From: Bacteroidales bacterium
Lineage (GTDB): Bacteria; Bacteroidota; Bacteroidia; Bacteroidales; P3
DNA length: 64,000 nt
Reading direction: 5' to 3'
Assembly (NCBI GenBank): GCA_024400505.1
Contig: JAKSMP010000004.1
Location: 1 to 64,000 of the forward strand
A program made the translations under genes and the position numbers. The notes below the pieces were generated by a model. That model was not told the DNA's origin, ran no database searches, and worked only from the letters and a program-made list of their open reading frames with translations. Positions 45,119-52,806 of this stretch are shown here, piece by piece. How positions within the stretch are numbered: position 1 is the first letter of the stretch; each line of letters starts with the position of its first letter.

Positions 45119-45161
45119 TACCCTACGATATAGGAAATATTTCTTTCCACATCGTAGGGTA
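45119..45161. repeat. 11-bp inverted repeat between convergent transcripts
   Basis: TACCCTACGAT (45119-45129) and ATCGTAGGGTA (45151-45161) form a perfect stem around a 21-nt loop. No T-run follows directly. It might end the SUI1 transcript or be a binding site. Confidence 0.6.
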
Positions 45162-45213
45162 ATACTTTATGAACGAAAATCAATGAATAATTGAGCAAAA
45201 CATGCAAATAAAA

Positions 45214-45238
45214 GAGCCTCCCCAAAGAGGGGAGGCTC
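45214..45238 (-). terminator. Terminator of the hydrogenase operon
   Basis: Perfect 10-bp stem GAGCCTCCCC / GGGGAGGCTC. On the minus strand TTTTATTT follows. It lies 29 bp past the end of the last hydrogenase gene. Confidence 0.85.
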
Positions 45239-45266
45239 AGACTGATTGTATGTAAGAAAAAGTGTA

Positions 45267-45749
45267 TTACATGTTGGCGTATTCAGCCAGCACGCCTGCT
45301 ACCATGTTGGGAGTGAGGCGGCCATATACTTTTTCGCCGATGGTGGCCACAGGTGCCAGACCGCAAGCGCCCACACAACGGAGGGTGTTGAGGGAGAATT
45401 TGCCATCGGGTGTGGTCTGTCCTTCGCCAATGCCGAGGGCGCGCTTGAATTCTTCAAGCACTTTGTCGGAACCGCGTACATAGCAAGCGGTGCCCAAGCA
45501 CACATCGATAGGATATTTGCCCTTGGGGGTCATGGTGAAGAAGGAATAGAAGGATACTATGCCATAGACCTGGGACACGGGCATGTGCAATTGCATGGCG
45601 ATAAATTCCTGCACCTCGGCGGGAAGATAGCCCAACTTGCCCTGCACACCATGGAGAACATGGATGACATTGCCGGCTTTGTTGCCATAGGACTCGCAGA
45701 CCTCGGTGACGATCTGCTTGTTATGTTCGTTTAATTCGAATTTACACAT
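45267..45749 (-). CDS. hydC: NAD-linked [FeFe] hydrogenase, NuoE-like [2Fe-2S] subunit
   Basis: A 160-residue thioredoxin-like ferredoxin subunit of the NuoE family. VIHVLHGVQGKLGYLPAEVQ lies near residue 30. The [2Fe-2S] cysteines are spread over CLGTACYV (near 85) and RCVGACGLAP (near 125). It is the last gene of a three-gene minus-strand operon. With the two upstream subunits it forms the HydABC-type complex, which couples NADH, ferredoxin and hydrogen. Confidence 0.92.
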   Translation of the reverse strand: MCKFELNEHNKQIVTEVCESYGNKAGNVIHVLHGVQGKLGYLPAEVQEFIAMQLHMPVSQVYGIVSFYSFFTMTPKGKYPIDVCLGTACYVRGSDKVLEEFKRALGIGEGQTTPDGKFSLNTLRCVGACGLAPVATIGEKVYGRLTPNMVAGVLAEYANM

Positions 45750-45773
45750 ATCTGTATTTTTTCAATGGATGGA

Positions 45774-47546
45774 TTAGAGACCGTAGTTCTTCTCGGACTT
45801 GTCGAAATAATGGGTGTGCAAGAGCTCATGAGCTTTGTGGCCACAGGGTTCACCCAAGAACTCTTTGTAGAGCTGCTGGATGTAGGGGTTTTCATGAGAT
45901 TTGCGCAAGGGCATAGCTGCGTCTTCTTCGTAGATAGCGTTAAGACGTTTCTCTACTTTAGAGAAGTCGCCATGGTGGTAGGGCTGGCCAGCGCCGCCTA
46001 CACAACCACCGGGGCATGCCATGATTTCTATGGCGTGGAACTGAGCCTCGCCGGAACGGACTTTGTCGAGGAGTTTGCGAGCGTTACCCAGACCATGGGC
46101 GATGCCGATGTGGATGGGGGTACCATTGAAATCGACGGTGGCTTCGCGCACACCAGAGAGTCCGCGAAGTTCGGTGAAATCGACCTTGGCAAGGGTTTGT
46201 TTGGTGTAGAGCTCGTAAGCTGTGCGGGTGGCAGCCTCGATAACGCCGCCAGTAGCGCCAAAGATGGCAGCAGCACCAGTGCTCTCGCCGAGAGGACGGT
46301 CGAAGTTGCTATCGGAGAGGTTCTCGAACTTGATGCCGAGATAGCGGATCATGTCGGCCAACTCACGGGTGGTGAGGGAGTAATCGACATCGGGATTGCC
46401 GTTGACCTTGAATTCATCGCGCTGACACTCGTATTTCTTGGCTACGCAGGGCATGATGGATACCACCACGAGATCTTCGCGGCTGATGCCGAGTTTTTCG
46501 GCCCAATAGGTCTTGGCGATGGCGCCGAACATCATCATGGGGCTCTTGGCAGTGGAGGGGACGTCGAGCATGTCGGGATAGTAGGTCTCGAAGAAGTTGA
46601 CCCAACCGGGGCAGCAGGAGGTCATGATGGGGAGGCGGACACTCTTATCGCCATTCATGTAACGGGTGAGGCGGTCGAGCATCTCGGTGCCTTCTTCCAT
46701 GATGGTAAGGTCGGCAGCGAAATCGGTGTCGAACACATAGTCGAAGCCGAGTTTGCGGAGAGCGGTGACCATCTTGCCGGTGACACGTGAGCCGGGTTCC
46801 ATGCCGAACTCTTCGCCCAAAGCAACACGGACTGCGGGAGCGGTCTGAACGATGACGGTCTTTTTGGGGTTGTTGAGGGCTTTCATCACATCGCGGGTGT
46901 TGTCAACCTCTGAGAGAGCTCCCACAGGGCATGCCTGCACACACTGGCCACACATGACGCAGGTGGAGTCTTCGAGTTTCTGCTCGAAGGCGGTGCCCAC
47001 CACGGCGGAGAAACCACGGTTGATGCCAGAGAGGGCGCCCACGGTTTGCATCTGGTTGCACACAGTCTCACAACGGCGGCACATGATGCACTTGTTCATA
47101 TCGCGGATGATGGCGGGAGAGATGTCTTTCTTGTAAGTGGACATTTCACCAGCATAGGTGATCTCGCGAAGACCCAGGTCAATGGCGAGTTTCTGAAGTT
47201 CGCACTTACCGCTCTGAGGGCAGACGAGACAGTCGGCAGGGTGGTCAGACAAGATGAGGTCAACCACAGTGCGACGAGCCATAATAACACGCAGGGTGTG
47301 GGTGTGAACAACCATACCTTCGGACACCTGGGTGTAGCAAGCAGGAACGAGGTTCTTGCTGCCCTCTACCTCTACCACGCACACGCGGCAAGAGCCGGGC
47401 TTGTTCTCAATTCCCTGGCCTTTCAATTCGTAATGGCAGAGGGTGGGTATTTCGATACCGATGCCTTTTGCAGCTTGAAGGATGGTGGTACCTTTGGGAA
47501 CCTGCAAAAAATGATCATCGATAGTTAAAGCTATCATATTTTCCAT
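45774..47546 (-). CDS. hydA: [FeFe] hydrogenase catalytic subunit
   Basis: Makes or consumes hydrogen at the H-cluster. The 590 residues contain, in order: an N-terminal [2Fe-2S] domain (PGSCRVCVVEVEG); a His/Cys-ligated [4Fe-4S] site (DHPADCLVCPQSGKCELQ); two ferredoxin-type clusters (CIMCRRCETVCNQ and CVMCGQCVQACPVGAL); and the H-cluster motifs TSCCPGWVNFFE, MPCVAKKYECQ and MACPGGCVGGAGQP. This modular layout beside NuoF- and NuoE-like genes is that of group A3 NAD-dependent, often bifurcating, hydrogenases. No maturation genes (hydEFG) lie in the window. Cytoplasmic, no export signal. Confidence 0.96.
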   Translation of the reverse strand: MENMIALTIDDHFLQVPKGTTILQAAKGIGIEIPTLCHYELKGQGIENKPGSCRVCVVEVEGSKNLVPACYTQVSEGMVVHTHTLRVIMARRTVVDLILSDHPADCLVCPQSGKCELQKLAIDLGLREITYAGEMSTYKKDISPAIIRDMNKCIMCRRCETVCNQMQTVGALSGINRGFSAVVGTAFEQKLEDSTCVMCGQCVQACPVGALSEVDNTRDVMKALNNPKKTVIVQTAPAVRVALGEEFGMEPGSRVTGKMVTALRKLGFDYVFDTDFAADLTIMEEGTEMLDRLTRYMNGDKSVRLPIMTSCCPGWVNFFETYYPDMLDVPSTAKSPMMMFGAIAKTYWAEKLGISREDLVVVSIMPCVAKKYECQRDEFKVNGNPDVDYSLTTRELADMIRYLGIKFENLSDSNFDRPLGESTGAAAIFGATGGVIEAATRTAYELYTKQTLAKVDFTELRGLSGVREATVDFNGTPIHIGIAHGLGNARKLLDKVRSGEAQFHAIEIMACPGGCVGGAGQPYHHGDFSKVEKRLNAIYEEDAAMPLRKSHENPYIQQLYKEFLGEPCGHKAHELLHTHYFDKSEKNYGL

Positions 47547-47556
47547 TACTTTTCTA

Positions 47557-49437
47557 TTATTTTACTGAAATAGCATTGAACTTACATTTACTGATGCAGG
47601 TGCCGCACTTGATGCAAGCATCCTGGTCGATCTCGTGGGGCGACTTGCGTTCGCCGTGGATGGCCTCGACGGGGCAATTGCGGGCACAAGCGGTGCAACC
47701 AACGCACACGGACTTGTTGATTTCGTAGTGCATGAGGTCTTTGCACACGCCAGCGCGGCATTTCTTGTCAACCACATGTTCCACATATTCATCCCAGAAG
47801 TTGTCGAGGGTGGAGAGAATGGGGTTGGGCGAGGACTGGCCAAGGCCGCAGAGTGCGGTGTCCTTAATGTTGATGGAAAGGTTGCGGAGTTTCTCAAGGT
47901 CTTCCATGGTGCCTTTGCCCTTGGTGATTTTCTCCAGCATCTCGGCCAAACGTTTGTTGCCGATACGGCAGGGGTTGCACTTGCCGCAAGACTCAGGCAC
48001 GGTGAAATCGAGATAGAACTTAGCGATGGCCACCATGCAGCTGGTCTCGTCCATGATAACCATACCACCGGAGCCCATCATGGAGCCAGCAGCGGAGAGG
48101 GACTTATAGTCGATGGGGAGATCGAGGTGTTTCTCGGTCAAGCAGCCACCAGAGGGGCCACCAGTTTGTACAGCCTTGAATTTCTTGCCGCCCTTGATAC
48201 CGCCACCAATCTCGTAGATGATTTCACGAAGGGTGGTGCCCATGGGGACTTCGATAAGACCCACGTTGTTGATCTGACCAGCCAGGGCGAATACCTTGGT
48301 GCCTTTGGAATTGGCTGTGCCGATGGAGCTGTACCAGTCAGCACCCTTGAGGATGATGATAGGAACATTGGCATAGGTCTCGACATTGTTGACGGTGGTG
48401 GGCATTCCCAGATAGCCTTTCTCTGAAGTGCGTGGAGGTTTGTAGGTGGGTTCGCCACGCTTGCCTTCCATGGAGTGGACGAGTGCAGTGGCCTCGCCGC
48501 ACACAAATGCGCCAGCACCATAGCGGAGCTCGATATCAAAATCGAAGCCAGAGCCGAGGATGTTCTCACCCAAGAGACCCAGTTCGCGGCATTGGCCAAT
48601 GGCTACTTGCAAACGATGGATGGCCAGAGGATACTCGGCACGGATGTAGATGAGACCTTTGGTGGCACCAGTGGCATAGCCGCCGATGGCCATAGCTTCG
48701 ATGACGGAGTTGGGGTCGCCTTCGAGGATGGAACGGTCCATGAAAGCACCGGGGTCACCTTCATCGGCATTGCACACCATGTATTTCTGCTCACCTTTTG
48801 CACGAGCTGCAGAAGCCCATTTTTTGCCAGTGGGGAAACCAGCACCACCACGGCCACTGAGGCCAGAGGCGGTCATGACGTCAACGACCTGCTCGGGGGT
48901 ATATTCCAGCAGACACTTGGCCAAGGCAAAATAACCGTCACGAGCGATGTATTCTTCAATCTTCTCAGGATCAATGACGCCGCAGTTGCGCAGAGCAATA
49001 CGGAGCTGCTTCTTGTAGAAGTTCATGTCCTTGGAGTTGTCGATATGCTCGTCTTTCTCAGGATCGAGATAGAGGAGGCGCTGAACCTTCTCACCATTCA
49101 TGATGTGAGACACGATAATTTCCTCAGCATCGTTGGGTTCAACTTCGGTATAGAAAGTACTGTCGGGCATCACTTTGACGATGGGACCCTTCTCGCAGAA
49201 TCCAAAGCAGCCAGTGTGAACCACCTGAACTTTGCCCTGAAGACCTTTTTCAGCGATGACTTTCTCAAAATTTTCAACGATTTGTGCGCTGTTGGACGAT
49301 TTGCATCCAGTGCCGCCACACACCAAGATGGTGGCTCTGCCGTTGAGCGGTCTTTCTTCGCCGCTACGGTCGGTCATGCCAGGTTGCATTTGATCGCGCA
49401 AAGCTTCCAAATCTTTCAGCGATTTCAGTTTAGCCAT
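47557..49437 (-). CDS. hydB: NAD-linked [FeFe] hydrogenase, NuoF-like flavoprotein subunit
   Basis: The start at 49437 (MAKLKSLKDLEALRDQM) is preferred because the -7 box lies upstream of it and downstream of the longer alternative start. The 626 residues comprise an N-terminal thioredoxin-like [2Fe-2S] domain (VCGGTGCKSSNS and GCFGFCEKGP), the NuoF FMN/NADH domain (GRGGAGFPTGKKW, then CNADEGDPGAFMDR), a [4Fe-4S] site (ESCGKCNPCRIG) and two C-terminal ferredoxin clusters (CVGCTACARNCP and CIKCGTCISKC). It binds NAD(H) and FMN in the hydrogenase complex and is first in the operon. Confidence 0.95.
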   Translation of the reverse strand: MAKLKSLKDLEALRDQMQPGMTDRSGEERPLNGRATILVCGGTGCKSSNSAQIVENFEKVIAEKGLQGKVQVVHTGCFGFCEKGPIVKVMPDSTFYTEVEPNDAEEIIVSHIMNGEKVQRLLYLDPEKDEHIDNSKDMNFYKKQLRIALRNCGVIDPEKIEEYIARDGYFALAKCLLEYTPEQVVDVMTASGLSGRGGAGFPTGKKWASAARAKGEQKYMVCNADEGDPGAFMDRSILEGDPNSVIEAMAIGGYATGATKGLIYIRAEYPLAIHRLQVAIGQCRELGLLGENILGSGFDFDIELRYGAGAFVCGEATALVHSMEGKRGEPTYKPPRTSEKGYLGMPTTVNNVETYANVPIIILKGADWYSSIGTANSKGTKVFALAGQINNVGLIEVPMGTTLREIIYEIGGGIKGGKKFKAVQTGGPSGGCLTEKHLDLPIDYKSLSAAGSMMGSGGMVIMDETSCMVAIAKFYLDFTVPESCGKCNPCRIGNKRLAEMLEKITKGKGTMEDLEKLRNLSINIKDTALCGLGQSSPNPILSTLDNFWDEYVEHVVDKKCRAGVCKDLMHYEINKSVCVGCTACARNCPVEAIHGERKSPHEIDQDACIKCGTCISKCKFNAISVK

Positions 49438-49551
49438 TATGTTTTTAGTTTTATTAATATATTTTAGAGTTAACAAATTAGGTAACACAACACAACCATT
49501 ATCCTCATCCTCAACAGGATAAAAGGAAATGGCGAGCACTACCCACAAATG

Positions 49552-49559
49552 CAAATATA
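49552..49559 (-). promoter_or_regulatory. -7 box of the hydrogenase operon
   Basis: Minus-strand TATATTTG followed by CATTT, about 115 bp before the chosen hydB start. Confidence 0.6.
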
Positions 49560-49685
49560 CGAAAAAAATATTATATTCAGAAAATTTGGTTAATCACTTT
49601 GCAGAATTGTTGGACGGAGCGCCTCATTGGCACACCATAATGATGGGTGGAGACATGATTTATGGGCTGAGCAAGGCACTTGATT

Positions 49686-50405
49686 TTAGAGTTTGCCACA
49701 AATGAGAAAATCGGCCATCAACTCCTGATACCAATCAGAGCGTGTTCGGTCGGAATTACGCATGCAACAGCACATCTCTTGAGTTGTCACCACATGACCT
49801 TTGACCAACACTAACACATAACGCTTTGCTCCGCGTTCTGGCACGGTCTTGATGGTAAATTGGGTATGAAGCGAGAAACCCACCGAAAAGCATTGTGATA
49901 GAAAATCTTTGCGCACCTCTGGCGGAATACATACAGAAAAGAAACCACCATCCACAAGCAGGCTATAAGCTCCTTGAATGAGCACCTCAAAGGGAAGGCT
50001 GGAGGTGTGTCGAGCACGGGTTCTACCCAGGTCTGGACACTCCAGACTACGGTCGAAATATGGTGGATTGCACACCACAGAATTGAATAAGTCTCTCTTC
50101 TCCCCTATCAGATAATCTTGAAGCGAGATATGATGCAACTGGATGCGACTGGACCAACGCGACTGCTGGAAATTATAGGTGGCGTCAAGTACGGCCCCTT
50201 CGTCAATTTCTATGGCAGTGATTTGTGCTTGGGGGAAGCGTTGTGCCATCATCAAGGAGAGCACACCGGTGCCTGTGCCGATGTCCAACACCTTGTCGCC
50301 ACCAAAACTGAGTGCACCTAAAAGATCACTATCTGTACCCACTTTCATAGCGGCATGGCTCTGCCGAATAGTGAATTGTTGGAAATTGAAAAAGTCTGAT
50401 GCCAT
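49686..50405 (-). CDS. trmN6: tRNA1(Val) (adenine(37)-N6)-methyltransferase
   Basis: SAM-dependent N6-adenine methyltransferase of the YfiC/TrmN6 type, acting on tRNA adenine 37. Start 50405 (MASDFFNFQQFTIRQSHAAM) is preferred over an upstream ATG because FxFKxFxIxQ is the usual beginning. The 239 residues show KVGTDSDLLGAL, the SAM-binding VLDIGTGTGVLSLMMAQ near residue 40, and the catalytic VVCNPPYFDRSL near residue 100. A -7-like box TACTTTTG lies on the minus strand at 50495-50502. Confidence 0.9.
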   Translation of the reverse strand: MASDFFNFQQFTIRQSHAAMKVGTDSDLLGALSFGGDKVLDIGTGTGVLSLMMAQRFPQAQITAIEIDEGAVLDATYNFQQSRWSSRIQLHHISLQDYLIGEKRDLFNSVVCNPPYFDRSLECPDLGRTRARHTSSLPFEVLIQGAYSLLVDGGFFSVCIPPEVRKDFLSQCFSVGFSLHTQFTIKTVPERGAKRYVLVLVKGHVVTTQEMCCCMRNSDRTRSDWYQELMADFLICGKL

Positions 50406-50494
50406 AATAATCACAAATAATAAAACCGAACAAAGCACAAAATCAACTAGCATTCAATCATCTAGTGGATTTTGGACAAAGGGTATTCCAAATG

Positions 50495-50502
50495 CAAAAG
50501 TA
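50495..50502 (-). promoter_or_regulatory. Candidate -7 box of trmN6
   Basis: Minus-strand TACTTTTG followed by CA, about 90 bp before the trmN6 start. The spacer 50406-50739 shows no gene I can support. Confidence 0.5.
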
Positions 50503-50739
50503 CAACTTTTAGTGAAGATATTGAGGCAATAGTCTGCAAAAATATTACCCACAGAGGGCAAAGCTTTGTCATACAACAAGGTGAGCAACTTTTAATCGAC
50601 TATTCGAGCATCACCTATCTGCAACAAACATGCACATGCCACAGCCATGGACAAGTAAGCCAATGTTGCTAATGCACAACAAAATTCGCAGAACAATAAA
50701 TAATTCTATTACTACTTCCATAATTTTAGTTTTTTTGAT

Positions 50740-50747
50740 TATATTTG
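50740..50747 (+). promoter_or_regulatory. -7 box of the AsmA-like gene and following operon
   Basis: TATATTTG followed by CAAAA, 26 bp before the start codon. Confidence 0.65.
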
Positions 50748-50772
50748 CAAAAATATTCGCACATTAAACAAA

Positions 50773-52800
50773 ATGAAAAAATCGTTGAAAATCACCCTTA
50801 TAGTCCTTGGCTCTATCATTGGGTTTGTATTTTTGATCTTCGCCATCGTATCATTATTTGGCGGCAGCATTGCCAAAAACTACGTCAACAAGCATTCTCA
50901 AGAACTTCTTGGCAGGCAAGCCAATATCGAACACGTGGGCATCAACCTCTTCAACGGACATGTGGCCGTGAATGGATTGTGCATCTTCGAAGAGAATGGG
51001 AAAGACTCGTTTGCAGGATTCGACACACTGGACATCTCAGTATCTTTGTTCAAACTGATCGGGCACACCGTTTATGTACGCCACATCACACTAGCAGGAT
51101 TGAACGTGAATGTGCTTCAAAATGGTGACCGATTCAATTTCAGCAGCATCATCGACCACTTTGCATCCGACTCGACCGAGGTGGAGGAGGAAGAGGTAAA
51201 AGATACCACTCCCAGCAATTGGATTATCAGCCTGCACAATATACGACTGGCTAATGGCAGCGCCAGCTATACCGATGTGCCCAAAGACAGCCGCTTTGGA
51301 TTCAAAAATTTAAGCATCTTGGTGCCCGATTTTGCCATTGGTGGACAGGATAAAACCGATGCAGGCATCACACTGGATCTGGACGACGGCGGCAAACTAA
51401 AAATTGATGCCAAATACCAGGCTGCCACCAACGACTTTTCGGTGATACTGAACCTATCAAATTTCTCCTTGGAGCAAGTGAAACCCTATGTGACCGACAT
51501 TGCCCGCATAGACCAAATTAATGGCCGATTAAACGTGGATGCGACCGTGAACGGCAACCTCGACCAGATTATGGCCATGGAGATTGGAGCTAATGCCTCG
51601 CTGGATGGAGTGGATGTGATGGACGAAAGTCACCGCTCTGTAGCCCAGTTGCAGCACCTTGGTGTGAACGTGGACAAAGTGGTGTTGGAAGAGAACCTGT
51701 TCGACATAGCCAGTGTGGAACTCAATGGACTCTCGGCCAAATACGAACTGTTTGCCGACAGCAGCAACACCATCTCAAGACTGTTGAAACCCAGCGAGCC
51801 AACTGCCACCACAACTGCAGCAAGCGAGTCTGACACCGCCAAACAGGAAGAGAAACCCATGAAACTGAACCTTCGCAACCTCAATCTCTCAGGCATCAAC
51901 CTCACTTATGCCGACCACACTATGCCTGACGATTTTGTGTTCCCCATCACCAATCTGCGCATCACCGCCACCGACTTGACCACCACTGGCAACAATAACG
52001 CCAAAGTTTTTGCTAACTTGCCCAATGGAGCCATCTTGTTGGTGGATTGGGCAGGCAATATTTCCGACTGGAAATTGAACCAATCCATAAGACTGAACAT
52101 AAAGAATGTGCACCTCACCGACCTCAGCCCCTATGCTGTGGCATATATCGGACAACCCATCACCGATGGCATTTTCTCATTCACCAGCCACAACACCATA
52201 CACAACAGCCAGCTGAACGGAAAGAACCGCATCGACATCTACAAACCCACCATTGGCGACCGAAGAAAAGATGTAAAGGCAAAGTTGAAACTACCCATCA
52301 AAGCAGCCCTTTATATCCTCAAAGACAAGGACGAAAAAGTGGTTCTTGATGTGCCCATTGCAGGGAATATCGATAGCCCAGAGTTCAACTATATGAAACT
52401 TGTATGGAAAACGCTGGGCAACTTGGTGGTGAAAGTGGCCACTTCGCCCGTGAGAGCTCTCGGCAACCTTTTTGGCAGCCACAACGACGAACTCTTCATC
52501 ACCATCGACCCATCCGACAACGACTTCACCTCTGAACAATACTATCAGATAGACAAGGTTGCCGACCTAGCACGTACCGACGAGAACTACCATCTGCAAC
52601 TCAATCTGGAAACTAAGCCTACCCAGGATTCCACCATTGCACAGAACCATCGTATGCGCAACCAACACCTGCTGCACCACCTGAAAGATTTGGGCATTGC
52701 ACCCGAGCAATTCTCCATCACCACAGCACAACCCTCCGACAGCATCAGCCGCCAAGGTTATTCCGTCACACTCGAACTGAAAGAAGAATCACAAGAATAA
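50773..52800 (+). CDS. AsmA/DUF748-like envelope protein
   Basis: A 675-residue protein with one N-terminal membrane helix (LIVLGSIIGFVFLIFAIVSL, about 10-29) and a long beta-rich periplasmic part. QANIEHVGINLFNGHVAVNG, LDISVSLFKLIGHTVYVRHI and NGLSAKYELF resemble AsmA-like repeats, and the DUF748 pattern appears near residues 425-560 (DLSPYAVAYIGQPITDGIFS). The AsmA clan includes bridge proteins for lipid transport; a role in outer-membrane lipid homeostasis is inferred. The secreted protease gene follows 6 bp later. Confidence 0.83.
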   Translation: MKKSLKITLIVLGSIIGFVFLIFAIVSLFGGSIAKNYVNKHSQELLGRQANIEHVGINLFNGHVAVNGLCIFEENGKDSFAGFDTLDISVSLFKLIGHTVYVRHITLAGLNVNVLQNGDRFNFSSIIDHFASDSTEVEEEEVKDTTPSNWIISLHNIRLANGSASYTDVPKDSRFGFKNLSILVPDFAIGGQDKTDAGITLDLDDGGKLKIDAKYQAATNDFSVILNLSNFSLEQVKPYVTDIARIDQINGRLNVDATVNGNLDQIMAMEIGANASLDGVDVMDESHRSVAQLQHLGVNVDKVVLEENLFDIASVELNGLSAKYELFADSSNTISRLLKPSEPTATTTAASESDTAKQEEKPMKLNLRNLNLSGINLTYADHTMPDDFVFPITNLRITATDLTTTGNNNAKVFANLPNGAILLVDWAGNISDWKLNQSIRLNIKNVHLTDLSPYAVAYIGQPITDGIFSFTSHNTIHNSQLNGKNRIDIYKPTIGDRRKDVKAKLKLPIKAALYILKDKDEKVVLDVPIAGNIDSPEFNYMKLVWKTLGNLVVKVATSPVRALGNLFGSHNDELFITIDPSDNDFTSEQYYQIDKVADLARTDENYHLQLNLETKPTQDSTIAQNHRMRNQHLLHHLKDLGIAPEQFSITTAQPSDSISRQGYSVTLELKEESQE

Positions 52801-52806
52801 AGAGCC

